Assembly: GCA_947579605.1 (NCBI GenBank)
Contig: OX388325.1
Span: 5,389,572-5,453,571, forward strand
DNA from: Athripsodes cinereus
Lineage: Eukaryota; Arthropoda; Insecta; Trichoptera; Leptoceridae
Direction: 5' to 3'
Length of the DNA stretch: 64,000 nucleotides
The translations under genes were made by a program, and so were the position numbers. Shown one piece after another: positions 1-9,613 of the stretch. Numbering within the stretch: the first letter of the stretch is position 1; the number at the start of each line of letters is the position of its first letter. The notes under the pieces were generated by a model. The model worked only from the letters and a program-made list of their open reading frames with translations. It had not been told where the DNA came from and did no database searches.

Positions 1-307
1 AAAGGTGCCAAGACATGAGATTTTTTCATTAAAATTGAAAACTTTAAAAATTAATAACTTCAAAAATAATTGTGATACATAGCTGAAATTTGGTATTTTT
101 TCATAAGTCTATGATATATTGCTGCATAAAAAAAATCATGAAAATCTGAGACATCAAGTCTGAAAATCTCCCAAAATTGTGTTGAATTGACACAGAATGA
201 CCCAGCTGCATAAATAAGTTAGTAAGAACTTAAGTAAACAGGATGCCGATCAACATTACAATGTAAATACGTATCCACCAGGCGGTGTACAATTGTTATT
301 TAACAAA
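1..307. other. Unassigned AT-rich DNA
   Basis: No gene, RNA or repeat with a second copy in this window is seen. Short A and T runs dominate. It may be the inner part of an old repeat whose other end is outside the window. Confidence 0.4.
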
Positions 308-868
308 TCGATGCCGTGGAGGTGAAGTGATCCAAGCCACACTTTTTAGAAAAAATGAGTTAAGTATGCAGTTTTGTTCAGAAAACCACGGAGAACATAG
401 TGGTGAAGAGAAATAAGTGATTTGATATTCCTAAAGGGCATTTTTGGAAGATTGTGAATAGATGTTAAGTGTTTTTACATCATTTCAAGTGTGTGTTAGA
501 GCATCTCACTAACGCATAATAGGAACAAATAGTTCAATTAAATTATAGAAGTGAAAAGATCCAAGCCGCATAGCGCGTAACTTTCCAACAACTTTTCTAC
601 AGGTGGATCTTTCTCAGCTACCGTGGTGAAATAACCCAAGTGATAAATTCGTGTTTACTTATAAAATATAAAAATTATTCAATATTTGTTATTTATATTA
701 GTGGAATATGTGATCAGGAATATTGTGTAAAATTTTTAGCGAAATCCATGCAAAAATAACTTAGTTATTGTCAGATTAGTATTTTCGGATGTGACAGCAT
801 AACTTCATCACCCTTTTTCTCGGAATGTCTGTCTTGTGGCTTGGATCACTTCACATCCACGGCAACGA
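308..868. mobile_element. Non-autonomous DNA element with 34-bp inverted ends
   Basis: Positions 308-341 and the reverse complement of 835-868 agree at 32 of 34 bases (core GTGAAGTGATCCAAGCCACA). A weaker copy of the word GATCCAAGC lies inside near 559. There is no coding frame and I cannot see a target duplication, so the superfamily is open. This is inferred to be a MITE. Confidence 0.6.
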
Positions 869-976
869 AATATAAAATTTATTACAAGAGAATAGATTCA
901 AACCTTTGCTGGAAATGTTGCAGTGGTTAAGAGTAGGTGAAAGGGTCCAATATAAACTGCACCTTGTAGTCTAAGA

Positions 977-1045
977 GGTCATCGATGTTGGAACACAAAA
1001 ATTCCGAAAAAAATGTTCCGCGCTGCAAGTCTAGTATGTCTTATG
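977..1045 (+). repeat. Short repeat shared with 57748-57820
   Basis: The stretch holding CGATGTTGGAACACAA and GCGCTGCAAGTCTAGTATGT occurs again at 57.75 kb with few differences. In both places it lies next to a piggyBac-like protein fragment on the other strand. It may be a terminal or internal part of that element, but this is not proven. Confidence 0.5.
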
Positions 1046-1058
1046 TGTTGATGATGTT

Positions 1059-1262
1059 TTACTGTGTTTTATCGAAACATGTAGTGTCAAAATGGTGTAC
1101 CTTTAAGACATGCGGCCGGGTTTTCCAGGTTCTCAATGGTTCGCGACCACCTTTACCAGCTGAAGACGATTCTCCATCTTCATTATCTAGATAATCAGGC
1201 AGTTTAGACTGGTCTTCATTTTCGAATTGTTCAACTTCCAAAACCATGTCGACATCTGATGC
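1059..1262 (-). pseudogene. Fragment of a piggyBac-like transposase N-terminus
   Basis: Read on the minus strand, this gives an acidic leader followed by RTWKTRPHVLKVHHFDT. It matches residues 53-69 of the piggyBac-derived protein at 2271-3905 (RTWKTGPHTPKLHQFDT), and the start regions are also alike (ASDVDM against TSDIDM). The frame ends at a stop just after this block, and the rest of a transposase is absent. It is therefore a broken relative lying inverted about 1 kb upstream of the intact gene, not an exon of it. Family assignment is by likeness to the neighbour. Confidence 0.6.
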
Positions 1263-2270
1263 TGAAGTAACTTAGAAATCATGAAATGTACGAGTAAATA
1301 ATGAGTTTTATACGTGATCGCCAAATTTAATGGATCAAAATGCTTGAATAAAATAAATAACACCGCAAATTAAGGTTAACAATAACAGAACACGACCATG
1401 TGCACACGCGAAAACGGAATAACGGAAAATTTCGGCAATGTAGGAATAGGGTTGCCAGTTGTGTGAACAAAATTAGTACCTTTTTCAAAATGTATCGAGT
1501 ATTTGTACCGATAATTGATTATGTCTAAACCGGATACTTCAGAAATGTTTACATTTCTACCCCCTATTGCTACATTTTCAAAATGATGTAGGAAATTAAC
1601 ATATTTAAAAAACTCCTTGGTTTTCCTAATGAATATTTTCTCAAAAAAAACCCTTTTTTAACAATGTACCGTGTTTTGTACCGATGATTGTTCATGTCAA
1701 AACCGGAAACTAATGTTACAATATAAGTTTTGGGAACGAGTAATACGAAAGAACCGGAGTTTCGAATCTTTTTTTTTAGTGAGCTAAAGCTCCGAGAATA
1801 AGTGAATCATGGCTCGTAATATTGTTTTAACTTTTCATGCCTTGCATCAATCTCTGAATTGCAGTACGTTGTTAGTGGAAAAGGGATTCCCCCTTGTTAA
1901 ACGATCCGGATCTCGCATCTTTTATAATAATGAAAAAATTCAGATCACTTAATTGAGTCATTTTGCTCATGTCTAAATAAAACCATAGAATACCCTACGG
2001 TAATGTCATAATATTATGTCACTGAACGTCATTTTCTTGTTTTGTGTACTTTTGTCTTGAAATTAGTGGCAACGATTGTATGAAATAAATAAAAAGTAAT
2101 TTTACATAGGTATAATTTACAGTATTCATTAAATTTTGTCGGTCATATTATTTTCTAAACACATTGTTTTAGGAGTATTATAATTTTGTTTTGGTTTACT
2201 CTTAAAAATTACAAACTCAAGTATCAAGAAACATATACAACAATTAAATACCTATTCATTGATGTGAAGA
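1263..2270. other. No gene seen; upstream region of the piggyBac-derived gene
   Basis: AT-rich. A loose direct repeat is visible: the phrase around TGTACCGATAATTGATTATGTC (1506-1527) recurs at 1676-1697. No TTAA-bounded inverted ends that pair with the downstream side of the gene were found. The start context is GAAGAATGTC. Confidence 0.4.
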
Positions 2271-3905
2271 ATGTCTACGTCAGATATTGACATGGATTCT
2301 GAAATTGAAGACCCCGAAAATGAAAATGGTTTGCAAGAATCTGAAATATCCGACGACGACTACTTGGACGATATTGAAGAAGAAAGAGAACCGTCTTCAA
2401 CTTGTGAGGATACCTCTGAACCAGCGAGGACTTGGAAAACTGGACCACACACCCCTAAATTGCATCAGTTTGACACATTACACATTCCAATAAAACAAGA
2501 AAGATTCAATGACACTTCCACAGAATTAGATATTTTTGAACATTATTTAAATTCCGACATTATATCGAACATAGCTAAAGAGACAAATAATTACTCTGAC
2601 AAATTTGTATCACATTTAAAAGATCCAACTCGGTCTAATAGATTTACCCGTCGCTGGCAACCAGTTTCTGTTTCGGACTTATATGTTTTCTTTGCTTTGA
2701 CAATGCTCATGACGAGATACAATAGATTGAGTTTAGATGAATATTGGAGTACACACCCTCTTTTGCATAGCCCAATCTTCAATAAAACTATGTCTAGAGA
2801 TCGCTATAGAACCATACTTCAAATGTTACATTTTTCAGACTGTGAAGACGCTGAATCTCAACAAGATAAATTGTGCCAAGTTAGAAAATTGTGCGATGAT
2901 TTTAAAAGTATTTTCAAACAGACAATGGCCCCTTCTCAAGATCTGAAAATTTCTTATAAATCGCAAATTATTTTTAATGAATGTATTGCGAAACACAAGA
3001 AGAAATATTGTTTTAAATTATTTGTACTTGTTGACATAAATTCAGGGTGTATTGTAGATTTTGTAATAAAATGTTTTAGAGGGCAAAAGAAGCAAATTAA
3101 GTCGAATGTTACAGACGAAATTGTGACGGAGCTATTAAAAGATTATTACGGAAAGGGACATAATGTTTGGTGCAATGCCCTCATCACGAGTCCAAAATTA
3201 TTTGAAGTTTTACATCAAAATAAAATAAATGCGTGTGGAATTGTTAACGAAAATCACAAAGATCTGCCTAAGTTTGAAAAAATGCATAAAAAAGAATTAT
3301 GTTCTAAAAACTGCGGTCCGCTGATGATATTAAAGTGGTGTGATAGAGCTGATAATATATGTGTACTGACTACAATTCATTCAAATGGACTAAGATCTAC
3401 AGGGAAGAAAAGTAGAACAGGGGAGGATATTGTAAAACCAAGTTGTATTGTAAGTTACAATGAGAAGTGTCCCACTGCTAGTGATGCTGACATTACAGCT
3501 GGTTTGATGACAGCCAACTTGGTGTGCATGAAATCATCTGGACAGTGGTATCACAAAGTAATATTTCACATTATAGACTTGTGTTTTACAAACTCACACA
3601 CGCTGTACACTAAAGTGTCAGGGAACAAACAATCGTTGGCAGACTTTCAGATTTCTCTTGTTAATAGTTTACTAGGAAAATATAAAACATCTTTTTCCAG
3701 TTCGCCCTCGTACGCGACTACATCATCCGATAAAAATACTGAAAGATATGTGAACGTGGATCACATGCCCGTGTTAATAGAGAAACGTAGGCGATGCCGC
3801 ATGTGCAGAATAAGATTCAAAAAGACACAATTAACAAAGTATACTTGTAATCAATGCAACTTATGCTTATGTATATCGTGTTTCCCCTTATATCACAGTA
3901 GATAA
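2271..3905 (+). CDS. piggyBac-derived transposase-like protein, catalytic triad lost
   Basis: A single open frame of 544 codons encodes an acidic leader (1-50), the RTWKTGPHTPKLHQFD block (53-68), the family signature around LDEYWSTHPLLHSPIFNK (155-172) with RDRYRTILQMLHFSD (176-190), and a Cys/His-rich C-terminal finger (C509, C512, C526, C529, C534, C537, H542). Active piggyBac transposases cut at TTAA with three aspartates. By alignment to the family pattern, the first (in the DE pair) is Y229-K230 here, the second (usual DN) is N302-A303, and the third (usual GGVD) is S404. D358 in the W-x-D block and D407 remain. The fold, length and zinc finger look kept while the chemistry looks lost. 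I infer a domesticated or DNA-binding-only descendant. A recently dead transposon that has not yet gained stops is the alternative. There are no introns. Confidence 0.85.
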   Translation: MSTSDIDMDSEIEDPENENGLQESEISDDDYLDDIEEEREPSSTCEDTSEPARTWKTGPHTPKLHQFDTLHIPIKQERFNDTSTELDIFEHYLNSDIISNIAKETNNYSDKFVSHLKDPTRSNRFTRRWQPVSVSDLYVFFALTMLMTRYNRLSLDEYWSTHPLLHSPIFNKTMSRDRYRTILQMLHFSDCEDAESQQDKLCQVRKLCDDFKSIFKQTMAPSQDLKISYKSQIIFNECIAKHKKKYCFKLFVLVDINSGCIVDFVIKCFRGQKKQIKSNVTDEIVTELLKDYYGKGHNVWCNALITSPKLFEVLHQNKINACGIVNENHKDLPKFEKMHKKELCSKNCGPLMILKWCDRADNICVLTTIHSNGLRSTGKKSRTGEDIVKPSCIVSYNEKCPTASDADITAGLMTANLVCMKSSGQWYHKVIFHIIDLCFTNSHTLYTKVSGNKQSLADFQISLVNSLLGKYKTSFSSSPSYATTSSDKNTERYVNVDHMPVLIEKRRRCRMCRIRFKKTQLTKYTCNQCNLCLCISCFPLYHSR

Positions 3906-3945
3906 TACACTCTACACCCTCCCCTTATCATCTCGGTATACAATA

Positions 3946-4715
3946 CAGTCGATTCCGCTTAATTGGGACACATCGGGCATTTTGACCCAATTAAGTGGCT
4001 GTCCCAATTATGCAAATATTACATTTTTTTTTTAATTCATTTATTTGGTTTTGGCAACTAAGGCCATAAACCAGTAATACACACATAGAATTAAACAATG
4101 CATATTTTTTTCAATAACTATATTTTATTATTTTTTTTTTATTATTATACCATCACGGCACATCCCACAAGTGGGGTAGCCAGCAGATCAGCTGTATGTA
4201 AGAAACATGCAAACTGTCCTCTCCGTGTCAATATAAAATCAAGACATTCAGGATGGGTGGCAAACCTCATCGCTGAATTTAAGATGTAAAATGTCTCAAT
4301 TTTTTCGAACACCTGCCTTTTACAGGACACTCGAAAACTTACGCAGAAGAATGGGAGACCAATTCTTTACCGGGTGCTCCACGGGATGTCACTATATTTT
4401 ATAAACTCTTGGAAACTGTAATTTACATATAGGTTATACAAATTATAAATATATGTAATATAAACTTTGAAGAAAAAAAAAATCCTAATTAAAACAATAA
4501 ATGGGTAGGTACATACAATATAATTCAACGGAAAAATGAGTCAAGTGTAGTCTGTCATTTGTTTTTGTAACATTTCACTTCCACAAAATCTGAAATCTTA
4601 AATTTACTGTCCCAATTAAACATATAAATTTACTATTGGTTTCTGTTCATTCACATTTGTCCCAAATAAGCGGCTGTTCCAGTTAAGCGGTGTGCCAAGT
4701 AAGCGGAATCGACTG
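3946..4715. mobile_element. pogo/Tigger-like MITE (ends CAGTCGATTCCGCTTAATTG), copy 1
   Basis: Both ends read CAGTCGATTCCGCTT.. inward and are flanked by TA (3944-3945, 4716-4717). The word CGCTTAATTGGGACA recurs with changes inside both ends. There is no transposase frame. A SINE-like element is nested at about 4126-4386. Other copies lie at 13479-13992 and 36915-37461, with a cut end at 32075-32112. Confidence 0.85.
4126..4386 (-). mobile_element. SINE-like repeat nested in the Tigger-like MITE
   Basis: The minus strand starts CCCGTGGAGCACCCGGTAAA and ends in CCGTGATGGTATAATAATAA. Near-full copies lie at 29034-29290 (+) and 30130-30400 (-). The 3' end (CACTTGTGGGATATGCCGTG then a short tandem repeat) resembles the RTE-type LINE ends elsewhere in the window (GGCGTGATGGTATG..), so the LINE probably mobilises it. 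No tRNA-like A/B boxes were recognised. Confidence 0.7.
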
Positions 4716-4717
4716 TA

Positions 4718-5008
4718 TAGGTAACCACTTTACAATGTGATAGCGTGCCATATATCAAATACTATTTTGTAATGTATATATTGTAATTAAAACATTTCAC
4801 AATACAAGTCTAGTTTTCATTATAACAAATATTTATATTCGACTGTGCTTAGGACAAAGGCATCAAACCACAATTTTGGCAAAAGTCGTTTTGTTTTCAA
4901 GTCAATCATTTGTGTCTTGTACACATCCTGGTAAAAGGATTCAATCCCCAAATGTCTAGTTTTTATAGAAAAAGCAAAATGATTTTTTAGCTAGGACTTA
5001 ATTGCAAA
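4718..5008. other. No feature seen
   Basis: AT-rich sequence between two Tigger-like elements. It may include the 3' flank of the piggyBac-derived gene, but no clear transcript end is recognised. Confidence 0.3.
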
Positions 5009-5010
5009 TA

Positions 5011-5748
5011 CAGTATAACCCCGTTTTTGCGTGCCCAGAATTCACGTTTTCCCGCCATTTGCGTGTCATTTTTTCAGTCCCAATGTTTTTCAGTACATTT
5101 TTTACCCGCATTTACGTTTTTATTTCCCGCGATTTACGTCAAAAATATTTGAAATATGCGAGTTACGCGCGCTTGACTTTGATTGGGTCGTGACATTTGA
5201 ACGTCGTAAGGTGATTGGTCGAAGAGCGACGCTGTGATTGGCTGGATTTCTAGCGCTAGTGGCGCCCTCCATTAGGCATACACTAACAAGGGCAGTCTGC
5301 AGCAGTCTGGGGCTGTCATTGTTGTGTCATAGCGTTATTTAAACCCATAATGCCTAAACAAAGGAAAGTTCTGTCAGTGCAAGAGAAAATAAAAATTCTC
5401 GAAAAAGCAGACAAGCACGTCGGCTCTCGGGTTTTACTGGCCCAAGAATTAGGAATACCTATAACTACTTTGGCCACAATCATCAAAAACCGTGACTCCA
5501 TTGAAAAAAGCGCTATGCAATGTGGGCCCAGGGCGAAAAAACGGATGTACATCAGAGCGTCGAAGTACGAAAAAATGGAGGAGATTTTAAAAGAATGGTT
5601 CGTCAGTGCGCGGGCCAGTAATATTCCCGTCGGCGGAATAAATATAAAATTAAAATTTTATTTTTTCAATACCCGCATTTAAAATTTTCCCTCCAATTAC
5701 GTTATTTTTTTTCAGCCCCTTGAAAAACGTGAAAAAGGGGTTATACTG
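5011..5748 (+). mobile_element. Internally deleted pogo/Tigger element (ends CAGTATAACCCC)
   Basis: The left end CAGTATAACCCCGTTTTTGC and its inverted partner (..AAAAAGGGGTTATACTG) are flanked by TA (5009-5010, 5749-5750). It carries a promoter-like GC-richer leader and the first part of a transposase gene (5350-5682). It then jumps to the right subterminal region, so the catalytic part is deleted. Confidence 0.85.
5350..5682 (+). CDS. Truncated Tigger transposase: DNA-binding N-terminus only
   Basis: 110 codons. Residues about 4-56 form a psq/CENP-B-type helix-turn-helix (RKVLSVQEKIKILEKADK, then LAQELGIPITTLATIIKNRD). Residues about 69-96 start the second CENP-B-type domain (KYEKMEEILKEWFVSARA). 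The tail from about 97 runs into non-coding terminal DNA and stops at residue 110, so the DDE catalytic domain is wholly missing. In pogo/Tigger proteins this N-terminal part binds the element ends. An intact binding domain without catalysis could compete with full transposase for those ends. Whether it is expressed cannot be judged here. The start ATG lies in a plain CCATAATGCC context. Confidence 0.8.
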   Translation: MPKQRKVLSVQEKIKILEKADKHVGSRVLLAQELGIPITTLATIIKNRDSIEKSAMQCGPRAKKRMYIRASKYEKMEEILKEWFVSARASNIPVGGINIKLKFYFFNTRI

Positions 5749-5819
5749 TATCTAATAGGATGTTCAGAAGGAGTGTTGCCTCCATCTTTGGTATCTTTGT
5801 AGATTGACTTTTTTTGTTT

Positions 5820-6155
5820 TTTTTTTGTTTTGTTTTTTGATGTTAAATGGGTTGCTTGATTTTAAGTATTGCGATGGTATTTGCTTGTTGTTGTTTGACG
5901 TGATCGGTGCTTGTTTGGTGCAGGTTCAGTTTGTACTGGGCCTGCGGTGATTGTGGTCTGCTTTTGTTTGATTGTTTTTTTTTTCTCTATCATTCTATTG
6001 TTAACATTAATATGTGTATGCTGTAGACACACTTAATTGGGGGGTTGGCCTGGCCGAATCAATGTATGTTGTTTTTATTTTTTTGTGTGTATTTTGTCAA
6101 CTTTCTGTTTGTGTCTCTGATTAATAAATAAAATAAAATAAATAAAATAAAGGAT
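5820..6155 (+). mobile_element. LINE 3' tail
   Basis: A T/G-rich untranslated stretch (GGTTGGCCTGGCCGAATCAA near 6042) ends in a run of AATAAA units (6125-6152). This is typical of a 5'-truncated LINE copy. The coding part is absent. Confidence 0.5.
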
Positions 6156-6761
6156 TCAAACAGCATGAGTTTCATTATTTACACCAAAAAATTTCATCCA
6201 GACATAATTTTTAGGCTAGGTAAAAGACAACAAATCACCTTCATTCTGTGACCTACATTTCTCTTTTACATGTTGCTAAAGTTTGTCAGGACATAGGATT
6301 TAATCAACATTTTTTGAATATTTTTGTTTGTTGAATAGTTTTGCACAGAACTGGAGATCAGTTTGATTGGTTTTTTTTCTGGGTTTCGACATATTAAATA
6401 AATAAGTGGATATATAAAAGAAAGTGGTGTTAGTTACACCATTCATAACTCAAGAATGATTTTACCGATTTGAATGATCTCTGATTTGTCGGATTCTTCT
6501 CCACCCCGAATAGCCAATTAGCTATTAAAATACATTAGAGATGTGGGGGTTCCACCGGAACCAACAAAATTTTGAAAGTGGTCTATAACAAAAAAGTTTG
6601 GGAACCTCTGGTCTATATTATAAAATCTATAGAAGTTACCTCGATTTTCCTTAAATTTCTGCTGATTTGATAAAGGGTTTTATGCAAACAAGTAGTATTA
6701 GTGTTTTCATTTAATTTAATTTTATATTAATATTTGAATTAAGTTAACCTAATTATTTCAT
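6156..6761. other. No gene; one probable hAT end
   Basis: AT-rich. At about 6590-6611, AAGTTTGGGAACCTCTG is the inverse of the common hAT end CAGAGGTTCCCAAACTT. No matching left end was found. Confidence 0.4.
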
Positions 6762-6930
6762 CAGGGCATTTCCCACAAGTGGGGTAGCCAGCAGAACAAC
6801 TGATTGTGTAATAGAATGCAAGTTTTTCTGAGTAAAATTATTTTAAGACATTCAGGATCATCGCCAAATTTAAGATGGAAAATCTTTTTTTTAACACCTG
6901 CCTTTTAAACAACACTCAAAACAGATATTT
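6762..6930 (-). mobile_element. Degenerate copy of the SINE-like repeat
   Basis: CCCACAAGTGGGGTAGCCAG followed by diverged matches to the 4126-4386 element. It is older than the other copies. Confidence 0.55.
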
Positions 6931-6984
6931 AGACTGAGGTTTTGTCAAGAAAAAACTCACACAATCATTTGTGCATCAGTTACA

Positions 6985-7435
6985 ACACTTATGTATGCAA
7001 GTGAGACGTAGACAGGGTTAAAGAAGGATGAAAGTGGCATAAATGTAGTAGAAATGAGATTGTTGAGAAGGATGGGTGGTAAAATTTTGAGAGATTGTGT
7101 GAAAGTTGGTGTAATTACAAGGATGAATGTAAATAAGTTAAGATGGTTTGGGCACTTGGAAAAAATGAACGAGGACAGAATGACTGAGAAGATATATTTG
7201 GCTGAGAGGAATGGTGCGCGGAGACGTGGACGTCCAAGAATCAAATGATAAGATCATTTAGATCAAATCCTATAGGACGGTCACTTGTTGAGCACATTGA
7301 ACAGGAGAGCAGCCTGCATGAGGAATTGTATGACAGTGATGGAAGCGAAAGATGTATGCAAGGATAGAAGGAAGTGGCGCTCGATCATTTCTGCCTACCC
7401 GCGATGAAGCGGCGTGATGGTATGCATGTATACTT
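6985..7435 (+). pseudogene. RTE-like LINE C-terminal fragment
   Basis: Residues LRWFGHLEKMNEDRMTEK and ARRRGRPRIK are the well-known C-terminal block W-F-G-H..R-x-R-G-R-P of insect RTE-type LINE proteins. A stop after RPRIK breaks the frame, but matching codons go on to about 7400 (compare the 17.86-18.26 kb copy). The end GGCGTGATGGTATG runs into a short tandem tail. The copy is 5'-truncated and dead. Confidence 0.75.
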
Positions 7436-7477
7436 AATTAGTCCGTGTACAAAATAACATAAACATTGTCAACTTAC

Positions 7478-8458
7478 CTGAAATTCCTTTTTTCCGGTGG
7501 CAGATGATTTATGAGATGTTTCTTCAATCCTGTTGTAGTAATCATCTTCCCGCAAACTTTACACGCTGTCTTCAGAGATGGGGGAGTCATCTGATTGGGG
7601 GCTATGTGTCTGCGTAAGATGTGAGACTCCATCATAACATGACTCTTAGCGTAATAATTACAACACTTAACTCTAGACATGGTGTGATGGAGATCAGTGC
7701 AATGATTGGATAATTCTTCGTAGGATAAAAACGAAGGAACATCGGGACAGAATTCACATTTCATATCAAAGTATAAACTAAACATTTCTTTTTTCTGTTC
7801 CGTATTAAGAGTAAACTTGCCGTCGCTAAACACTTCAGAAAATCTGTACTTCTTTGTGATAATTTCAGTGACTCGCTGGCCTTTTGTTTCAGCAATTTCT
7901 TTGTTATCTAAAGACAATTTATATTTACATTCTGTTTCTCGACTATCTTTTAAAGACTTTCTTTTTTTCTTCTTTGGGTTGATATTTACAGATTTTTTGC
8001 TTAAAATGTCATCATTTATGACTTTACTATCAGTGTAATCAATATCATCATGGTGTGAATCATTGTCACATTCTAATTTTACGAAATTCTCATTTTTATT
8101 GTTCTTGCTAATTTCTATTGATGTTTCCATATGTTTGTATCTGTGTTGTGCCTCTCTGACCATCCTACAGAAGGAGTGGAAGTTACTCAAGGCAGTGTTA
8201 CAGTCACTGCACATGACTAGTGTAGTACTTGTATCACTTCCCTCACTGTCCACCTGAAATCATTTGATATAGTTATGCAAATAATATATATATTAGGTAG
8301 ATATGTTACATTATATAGCACACTTTACTGTAGTACTGTACACCTACCTTAATGTCTAACACCTCCACTATATATGTAATAGCAGGAGTCTCTCCGTAAT
8401 ATAACTTGCACATATCCAATAACTCAGTACTCTCACTCACACATAGTCTACACAGCAT
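7478..8458 (-). CDS. ZAD zinc-finger protein A (5' exons only in view)
   Basis: Exon 1 is 8458-8348 (MLCRLCVSESTELLDMCK..VLDIK, donor GTAGGT). Exon 2 is 8253-7478 and begins VDSEG after a TTTCAG acceptor, joined in phase 0. Together they make a ZAD domain (C3, C6 in exon 1; C52, C55 in exon 2), the N-terminal zinc-binding dimerisation domain of insect C2H2 factors. An acidic/basic linker with PKKKKRKS follows, a likely nuclear signal, then two or three C2H2-like fingers. The third (ACKVCGKMITTTGLKKHLIN) leads to HLPPEKRNF, where CAG|GTAAGT is a textbook donor at 7477. The gene must continue, yet no finger exon is seen down to position 1. Either the next intron exceeds 7 kb or the gene has been cut by the repeats. 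It is divergently paired with gene B. Confidence 0.85.
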
Positions 8459-9613
8459 GGTGATGTTAGGATATATTGCATCAAATAGTATTACGAATAA
8501 TAATTTATATCACTTAAATAACTGAGAAAGGATTCCATCCGATAGGAGTAATTTCTTTTGAGAAAGAATATATTGATTTATTTCAACATAAAATTGTGTA
8601 ATGAAATGGAAAAATTAATAACAAATCTATTCCAAATTAGAGATGTGTAACACTGCGCTGCGCCGCGCAATTGCGCCAACTCAATTCACTGCGCCGGATG
8701 TGTTAACTCACTTCTTCGAAATGTGTTGGCGCACAGCGCAGTGAGCGCAGGACCGGCAAAATTCGAAAGGTGTTAGTATTTAGTTGCCCGCTTTTTGTTG
8801 AGTTTCTTAAAGTTAAATAAGGAATTAAAAGTAGAATCAAGTGATATATATAAGTGAGGACATGAAATATAATGAATATATAAATAAACCTTACTTACAT
8901 ACATACAATACAATACCAACTTTTTTTATTAACTCAATGATTTTACGATCATTCATCACAATCCGATGTACGATGTAATTTAGAACACATGGTCACCTTA
9001 AAAAATCAAACGTGTGCCCACTTCGAGAGTTAGATACGTACTGTCGGGTTTGTTGATGTTTGTTGTTAAGGATACCAAATGGTGTAAACCAATCAGCAAC
9101 CACGATTCTACTAATACATTTACATGCGTAAATACTATGCATTTTTTTTGTTTATGTATAGAATTGGCACTTTAAAAAAAATCGGACTTTACCTACTACA
9201 ACTCATTGCTCGGCACATTCCATTTTGTTGCGCCATGGCGCAATTTTGAGTTAACTCAATGAGCCGGCGCAGTGAGCTGCGCCAGAGTTACTGAGTTGAC
9301 GCATGGAATTTTGTTGAGTTACCCATGTCTATTCCAAATAATGAAACATTGACAGATGTCAATGTCAAAAGAGTGTATTGAGCATAGATTAAAAATAAAA
9401 GTTATTTATCTATAAAATTTGTTTTATTGTTTATGGATAGAGTTGTCAAATTTTGACATGTTTTGAGAAATGTCAAATTGGATGAAAAGAAGATAGGAAT
9501 TTCTTGCATTTGTTACGTTAGAAGTTAAAATAATTGCATATTGATTTGAATCACTTGTATTTTGAATGAATTGCACAAATTCTAAATACTCGTTGTATTG
9601 AATATCATTTGCA
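8459..9613. promoter_or_regulatory. Shared intergenic promoter region of the two ZAD genes
   Basis: This is the only DNA between the two divergent start codons, so it must hold both promoters. Removing the hAT insert (8638-9331) and one target copy leaves about 450 bp. Positions 8523-8637 plus 9340-9469 are repeated without visible change at 15432-15676. No TATA or initiator element can be named with confidence. Confidence 0.65.
8638..9331. mobile_element. hAT-type non-autonomous element in the ZAD promoter
   Basis: Ends TAGAGATGTGTAAC and (inverted) TAGACATGGGTAAC, flanked by the 8-bp duplication TTCCAAAT (8630-8637, 9332-9339). The uninterrupted site is present at 15.54 kb, which proves the boundaries. 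The ends hold G/C-rich words such as CTGCGCC and GCGCAGTGAG repeated in both orientations. No transposase. Confidence 0.9.

Noticed and set aside
7054..7248. Stand-alone 64-residue gene
   Set aside because: The WFGHLEKM and RRRGRPR blocks mark an RTE LINE C-terminus. The reading continues past the stop in homologous copies.
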